A stretch of 13,852 nt of DNA, from contig JBOGHU010000015.1 in the NCBI GenBank assembly GCA_050742255.1, positions 1-13,852 of the forward strand, written 5' to 3'. The notes under the pieces are model-generated. The model searched no databases. It saw only the letters and a program-made list of their open reading frames with translations, and was not told the origin of the DNA. How positions within the stretch are numbered: position 1 is the first letter of the stretch; every line of letters starts with the position of its first letter. This stretch comes from JBOGHU01 sp050742255. GTDB taxonomy: Bacteria; Actinomycetota; Acidimicrobiia; Acidimicrobiales; CADCSY01. Shown here piece after piece: positions 12,930 to 13,852 of the stretch. Position numbers and translations under genes: made by a program.

Positions 12930-13852
12930 TCATCCCGTCTCCGACGGAGCCGCCTCGGCATCCTCGACCTCGCCGGGCCCATCCTCGCCGGGCCCATTCT
13001 CGCCGGGCCCATTCTCGCCGGGCCCATCCTCGCCGGGCCCATTCTCGCCGGGCCCATTCTCGCCGGGCCCATTCTCGCCGGGCATGGCCTCCACGTCGAC
13101 GAGGCCCGGCCACGGCTTCACGTGGCGCGAGAGCAGGGGGAAGTCCTTGCGGAGGGGGTGCCCCTCGAAGCCTCCCGGGAGGTAGATGTGGGCCAGGTTG
13201 GGGTGACCGACGAAGTCGATCCCGTACATCTCCCACGCCTCCCGCTCGTGCCAGTCGGCGCCGGGGAAGACCTCGACCAGCGACTCGATCCGGCCGTCGT
13301 CGGGGACGTCGGCCTTGAGCGTGACGCCGAGGTGCGAGGTGACCGAGAGCAGGCGGGCGAAGACCTGGATGCGGCTCTCGCCACCGGTGTAGCCGTGCTC
13401 GAGCTCGGCCGGCCTCGCCGGTGGCTCGGAGCCCGCACCCTCCTCCTCGGCCCCGCCGTCCTGGCCCCTGCCGAAGGGAGAGGGGAGCCAGTCGAGAGCC
13501 GAGAGGAAGGAGAGGTAGGTCATGCCCAGCCCGTCCCGGCAGGCCAGGACCGCCCGGCGCCAGGCCTCGGGCCGGACCCGCACCCACACGTCCCTCCCGG
13601 GTACCACGTGGCTGGCCACCAGCGCGTCGCCCAGGTGGCGGTAGAGCTCGTCCACCGCCGTCTGGCGGGCCTGGTCGGTGCCGCCGGCCTCGGCCTGGGC
13701 GGTGCCGGGAACGGCCCGGGCGGGCCCGGGCGCGGCTTCCGCCTGGGCCTCCTTGTCGAGCGTGGCCGCCTCGACCTCGGCGTCGAGGGCTGCCTGGGCC
13801 TGGGCGCCCGGTGGTGCCGGCGGCTGCTCGGCCACCACCGCCGGGGCAGGGG
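12930..13852 (-). CDS. nuoC: NADH-quinone oxidoreductase subunit C (30 kDa type), 5' end probably outside the window
   Basis: Peripheral Q-module subunit that binds NuoD. The core is clear: GADWHEREAWEMYGIDFVGH (193-212, counting from the GTG at 13838) and GHPLRKDFPLL (226-236). Three extra low-complexity parts surround it: an Ala/Pro/Glu-rich N-terminus of about 60 residues, an acidic insert at about 122-150, and a C-terminal tail of seven Pro-Gly-Glu-Asn/Asp-Gly units (253-287) from a 15-base DNA repeat. The frame stays open to the window edge. GTG codons at 13838 and 13835 are possible starts, but the bases upstream contain no ribosome site and encode more Pro-Ala, so the true start is probably beyond the window. 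If the 13838 start is right the protein is 302 residues. nuoD follows after 16 bases. Confidence 0.93.
   Translation of the reverse strand, partial: PAPAVVAEQPPAPPGAQAQAALDAEVEAATLDKEAQAEAAPGPARAVPGTAQAEAGGTDQARQTAVDELYRHLGDALVASHVVPGRDVWVRVRPEAWRRAVLACRDGLGMTYLSFLSALDWLPSPFGRGQDGGAEEEGAGSEPPARPAELEHGYTGGESRIQVFARLLSVTSHLGVTLKADVPDDGRIESLVEVFPGADWHEREAWEMYGIDFVGHPNLAHIYLPGGFEGHPLRKDFPLLSRHVKPWPGLVDVEAMPGENGPGENGPGENGPGEDGPGENGPGENGPGEDGPGEVEDAEAAPSETG
12971..13075 (-). repeat. Seven-copy 15-bp tandem repeat in the 3' end of nuoC
   Basis: Seven head-to-tail 15-base units, each containing the palindrome GGGCCC. They are identical except for one base, which switches Asn (AAT) to Asp (GAT); in coding order the units read N, N, N, D, N, N, D. 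An eighth, degenerate unit follows at 13076-13090. Since 15 is a multiple of three, gain or loss of units keeps the nuoC frame. The encoded tail is flexible and acidic and lies after the folded NuoC domain. Confidence 0.95.

Noticed and set aside
12914..13072. N-terminal extension of NuoD made of Met-Gly-Pro-Ala-Arg repeats
   Set aside because: It is the nuoC repeat read in another frame. The GTG at 12913 has its own ribosome site and fits the family length.
12971..13090. Possible CRISPR array
   Set aside because: Units are 15 bases, directly adjacent with no spacers, and in frame inside nuoC; it is a coding tandem repeat.

Overview
The window is a very GC-rich stretch (third codon positions almost all G or C, many GTG starts) with every recognisable gene on the minus strand. 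Composition and gene style suggest a high-GC actinobacterium (Actinomycetota); an acidimicrobial or similar lineage is possible, but the sequence alone does not settle it. Read on the minus strand, it is one tightly packed gene string with no gap above 60 bases and no visible internal promoter or terminator. No RNA gene, mobile element or CRISPR array was seen.

Layout in transcription order, from the right edge to the left: nuoC (5' end off the window), nuoD, nuoH, a 19-codon mini-ORF, nuoI, nuoJ, nuoK, nuoL, nuoM, nuoN, a MidA/NDUFAF7-family methyltransferase, a membrane-anchored spermidine-synthase-like protein, and acs (acetyl-CoA synthetase, 3' end off the window). Neighbours are joined by stop/start overlaps (GTGA at nuoD/nuoH, nuoM/nuoN and midA/speE-like; CTGA at nuoN/midA; TGATG at nuoI/nuoJ and on both sides of the mini-ORF), which implies co-transcription and translational coupling.

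The cluster encodes the quinone (Q) and proton-pumping (P) modules of respiratory complex I. nuoE, nuoF and nuoG, the NADH-oxidising N-module, are missing from their usual place: nuoD overlaps nuoH by four bases. The electron donor is therefore open: ferredoxin, another reductase, or NuoEFG encoded elsewhere.

The Q-site subunits are also unusual. NuoD keeps the arginine and histidine beside cluster N2 and the first quinone-site histidine, but has Trp where the quinone tyrosine is expected and Gln where its aspartate partner is expected. NuoH lacks the conserved Glu-Arg pair of the first matrix loop, and one Arg and one Glu of the TM5-6 loop. The antiporter-like subunits NuoL, NuoM and NuoN keep their key Glu, Lys and His residues, so pumping is probably intact.

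The MidA-family gene directly follows and overlaps nuoN. Its mitochondrial relative NDUFAF7 methylates one arginine of the NuoD homologue, and that arginine is present here. This suggests a bacterial complex I operon that carries its own NuoD-modifying enzyme. The fused membrane/spermidine-synthase-like gene is coupled to it and has no clear role. acs follows after 44 bases and may be the downstream end of the same transcript.
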